NCBI GenBank assembly: GCA_903907995.1
Contig: CAIVQH010000049.1
Coordinates: forward strand, 41,922-105,921
Length of the DNA stretch: 64,000 nucleotides
From: an uncultured Verrucomicrobiota bacterium
GTDB lineage: Bacteria > Verrucomicrobiota > Verrucomicrobiia > Limisphaerales > UBA9464
Reading direction: 5' to 3'
The position numbers and the translations under genes are program-made. This document shows, piece after piece, positions 62,213 to 64,000 of the stretch (positions within the stretch are counted from its first letter, which is position 1; every line of letters starts with the position of its first letter). The notes beneath the pieces were generated by a model. That model was not told the DNA's origin and did not search any database. It saw only the letters and a list, made by a program, of their open reading frames with translations.

Positions 62213-63646
62213 TCAGCCGCGCAGCTTGCGCTCCAGCACTTCGCCGGCGACCGCCGGATTGGCCTTGCCCTTGGACAGCTTCATCAGCTGGCCCTTGAGG
62301 AAGTTCAGCGCGGCCACCTTGCCCGCACGGAAGTCGGCGGCCGGGCCGGGATTGGCGGCGATCACCTCGTCGGCCAGCTGCTCGATTGCGCCGGTGTCGC
62401 TGACCTGCGCCAGCCCATTGGCCTCGACGATGGCTGATGGCGTGCCGCCGTTCGCGAACAGCTCCGCAAAGACCACCTGCGCCTGGTTCGAGCTGATCTT
62501 GCGCGATTCGACCAGCTCGACCAGCTCCCGCAAGGCCGCCGGTGGGAATTTCAAATCACCCACCTCGGCGAAGGATTCGGCGAGCTTGGCCGCGAGGTTG
62601 TTGATGATCCAGTTGGCGATGGCCTTGGGGTTCTTGAAATCCTTCGCGGCCGTCTCGAAGAAGCGGCCGAGTTCGAGATTGTCGCTGAGCACCTGTGCGT
62701 CGCCGGGCGGCAGGCCGAATTCGCGGATCAGCCGCAGCTTGCGCTGCAGGGGCAGCTCGACCACGCGCGCCTTCACCTCCGTGAGCCATTCATCCGTCGG
62801 GCAGAAAGGCATGAGGTCCGGCTCGGGGAAATAGCGGTAATCATGGGCGTCCTCCTTGGAGCGCATCGGCTCGGTGATGCCCGCCATGTCGTCCCAGCGG
62901 CGGGTTTCCTGCCGCAGTGTCTCACCGCGCTTCACCGCCTCGATCTGGCGCGGGATCTCGTAGTCGAGAGCGCGCCGCACGCCGGAGAACGAGTTCATGT
63001 TCTTGATCTCGATCTTCGCGCCGAGCTTCGTCTCGCCCTTGAGCCGCACGGACACGTTCACGTCGCAGCGGACCATGCCCTTTTCCATGTCGCAGTCGGA
63101 CACGCCGCCGCGGATCAGCACGTCCTTGAGCGCGTTGAGGTACTCGTAGGCCATGTCCGAACTGGTGAGGTCGGGTTCGGACACGATCTCGAGCAGGGGC
63201 ACGCCGGCGCGGTTGAAATCCACCCCGCTATGCCGGTCGAAATGCGTGCTCTTGCCGACGTCCTCCTCCAGGTGCGCGCGGGTGATCCGCACCCGGGCGA
63301 AGCCGGTCGGCGCGCCCTTGAACTCGAACTCCAGCCAACCCCCGAGCGTGCTGGGCTTGTCATACTGGGTGACTTGGTAATTCTTCGCGGAGTCGGGGTA
63401 GAAATAGTTTTTCCGGTCGAACTTCGCGAAGCGCGGGATCTCGCCGTTCAGCAGGTAGCCGGTGAGCACGGTCAGCTTCAGCGCCTCCGCGTTGGCGACG
63501 GGCAGCACGCCGGGCATGCCGAGGCAGACGGGGCAGACGTTCGTGTTCGGGTCGGAGCCGAACGCGTTGGCGCAGCCGCACCACATCTTCGACTTCGTCT
63601 TGAGCTGGACGTGGGTTTCCAGGCCGATGATCGCTTCGTATTCCAT
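62213..63646 (-). CDS. gatB: Asp-tRNA(Asn)/Glu-tRNA(Gln) amidotransferase subunit B
   Basis: 477 residues. EAIIGLETHVQLKTKSKMWC, NTNVCPVCLGMPGVLPV, KFDRKNYFYPDSAKNYQVTQ and DFNRAGVPLLEIVSEPDL are GatB signatures; the zinc cysteines are C23, C25, C38 and C41 (MWCGC, CPVC). The C-terminal YqeY-like tail (NFLKGQLMKLSKGKANPAV) is complete. It is unlinked from gatCA, 42 kb away on the opposite strand. Confidence 0.97.
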   Translation of the reverse strand: MEYEAIIGLETHVQLKTKSKMWCGCANAFGSDPNTNVCPVCLGMPGVLPVANAEALKLTVLTGYLLNGEIPRFAKFDRKNYFYPDSAKNYQVTQYDKPSTLGGWLEFEFKGAPTGFARVRITRAHLEEDVGKSTHFDRHSGVDFNRAGVPLLEIVSEPDLTSSDMAYEYLNALKDVLIRGGVSDCDMEKGMVRCDVNVSVRLKGETKLGAKIEIKNMNSFSGVRRALDYEIPRQIEAVKRGETLRQETRRWDDMAGITEPMRSKEDAHDYRYFPEPDLMPFCPTDEWLTEVKARVVELPLQRKLRLIREFGLPPGDAQVLSDNLELGRFFETAAKDFKNPKAIANWIINNLAAKLAESFAEVGDLKFPPAALRELVELVESRKISSNQAQVVFAELFANGGTPSAIVEANGLAQVSDTGAIEQLADEVIAANPGPAADFRAGKVAALNFLKGQLMKLSKGKANPAVAGEVLERKLRG

Positions 63647-63797
63647 GTTGCAGGGCCGGTTGTGCCAGAGCAGGGGGAAGGACGGAATAAGAAAGCTCCG
63701 GCGGGGTGGCCGGGGTCGCTCCTAATCGTGGCCCGGCTAAGCTGTGATCGGTGCTGGAGGACGAAAGGAATTTCGGTGGGGCGAGCGTCCGGCGCTC

Positions 63798-63917
63798 GAT
63801 CACCGCATGGGTGACACTTTGTGCTCACCGCATGGGTGACACTTGGACTCACGTCGCCCGGACGGCACGTGATCACCGCATGGGTAACACTTTATGCTCA
63901 GCGCATGCGTGACACAT
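63798..63917 (+). repeat. Four-copy 19-bp direct repeat at the IS end
   Basis: CACCGCATGGGTGACACTT occurs at 63801-63819 and 63826-63844, as CACCGCATGGGTAACACTT at 63874-63892, and as the diverged CAGCGCATGCGTGACACAT at 63899-63917. They immediately precede the transposase start, as in left ends of IS481-family elements. Confidence 0.85.
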
Positions 63918-63927
63918 CTGAGGCGGT

Positions 63928-64000
63928 ATGCCTTGGAAAACTGAGAGTGCGGCGCGACAGCGGTGGGAGTTTGTGCGGGAGCATCTGGCTGGCAAAAGCA
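63928..64000 (+). CDS. IS481-like transposase, 3' truncated by window edge
   Basis: Only 24 codons are visible (MPWKTESAARQRWEFVREHL). The MPW start followed by a WEFVREHL-like helix matches the N-terminus of IS481-family transposases (HTH then DDE integrase core, not yet visible). GAGGCGG five bases upstream is a plausible ribosome site. The preceding 19-bp repeats support an insertion-sequence end. Confidence 0.7.
   Translation, partial: MPWKTESAARQRWEFVREHLAGKS

Noticed and set aside
63798..63917. CRISPR-like spaced repeats
   Set aside because: Only four 19-bp imperfect repeats with unequal 6-29-base gaps, directly in front of a transposase start; they fit IS end sequences.

Overview
The window is high-GC bacterial chromosome, densely coded on both strands. 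It most resembles Verrucomicrobiota, and I would guess the Limisphaerales/Pedosphaera or Opitutales side. The support is indirect: two PEP-CTERM proteins, several large secreted proteins with Ig, FG-GAP or PQQ-type propeller repeats, a Reg_prop-type sensor kinase, a free-standing four-helix bundle (IVP-like) gene, split GatCA/GatB, and a yceD-rpmF-plsX-fabH cluster. No rRNA, tRNA or CRISPR array is visible.

Layout. 1-12 kb: the 3' end of a secreted Ig-domain protein; a minus-strand run of propeller histidine kinase, LuxR-type regulator and spherulin-4-like hydrolase; two secreted PQQ-like propeller proteins separated by a small palindromic element that carries a four-helix bundle gene; and a divergent MarR regulator with a clear palindromic operator candidate. 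12-25 kb: scattered housekeeping and orphan genes (CPBP protease, MBL hydrolase, S1/P1-type nuclease, HEAT protein, glycogen-binding protein, TadA, two Nudix-like proteins, pseudouridine synthase, HPr, GatC, GatA, an ABC-2-type membrane protein, a PEP-CTERM protein). 25-30 kb: a lutABC lactate oxidation operon diverging from an MFS transporter. 30-36 kb: two tandem FG-GAP proteins of identical length. 36-43 kb: PhoR/PhoB pair, PilT, FabH, PlsX, L32, YceD, CoaD. 43-46 kb: an ABC ATPase with a membrane-anchored partner and a LysM lipoprotein.

45.8-57.0 kb holds the most unusual locus: eight tightly packed minus-strand genes encoding an ABC-2 permease, three different SPFH/band-7 proteins (one with six extra N-terminal membrane segments), a P1B-type metal ATPase, an ABC ATPase, a second ABC-2 permease and a membrane-anchored helical (possibly TPR-like) protein. 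This looks like a membrane-microdomain and transport assembly that I cannot match to a named system. 57-64 kb: a PAS histidine kinase, small enzymes, a PEP-CTERM trypsin-like protease behind a plausible sigma-54 promoter, a class II aldolase-fold protein that has lost its metal ligands, GatB, and the left end of an IS481-like insertion sequence cut by the window edge.

Repeats: a family of inverted word-repeat hairpins occurs at four places (about 8.55-9.03, 18.69-18.77, 19.35-19.43 and 28.32-28.40 kb). Only the first carries a gene. Other intergenic palindromes and 7-bp tandem repeats are listed individually. All gene functions are inferred from reading the translated sequence; no database search was run.
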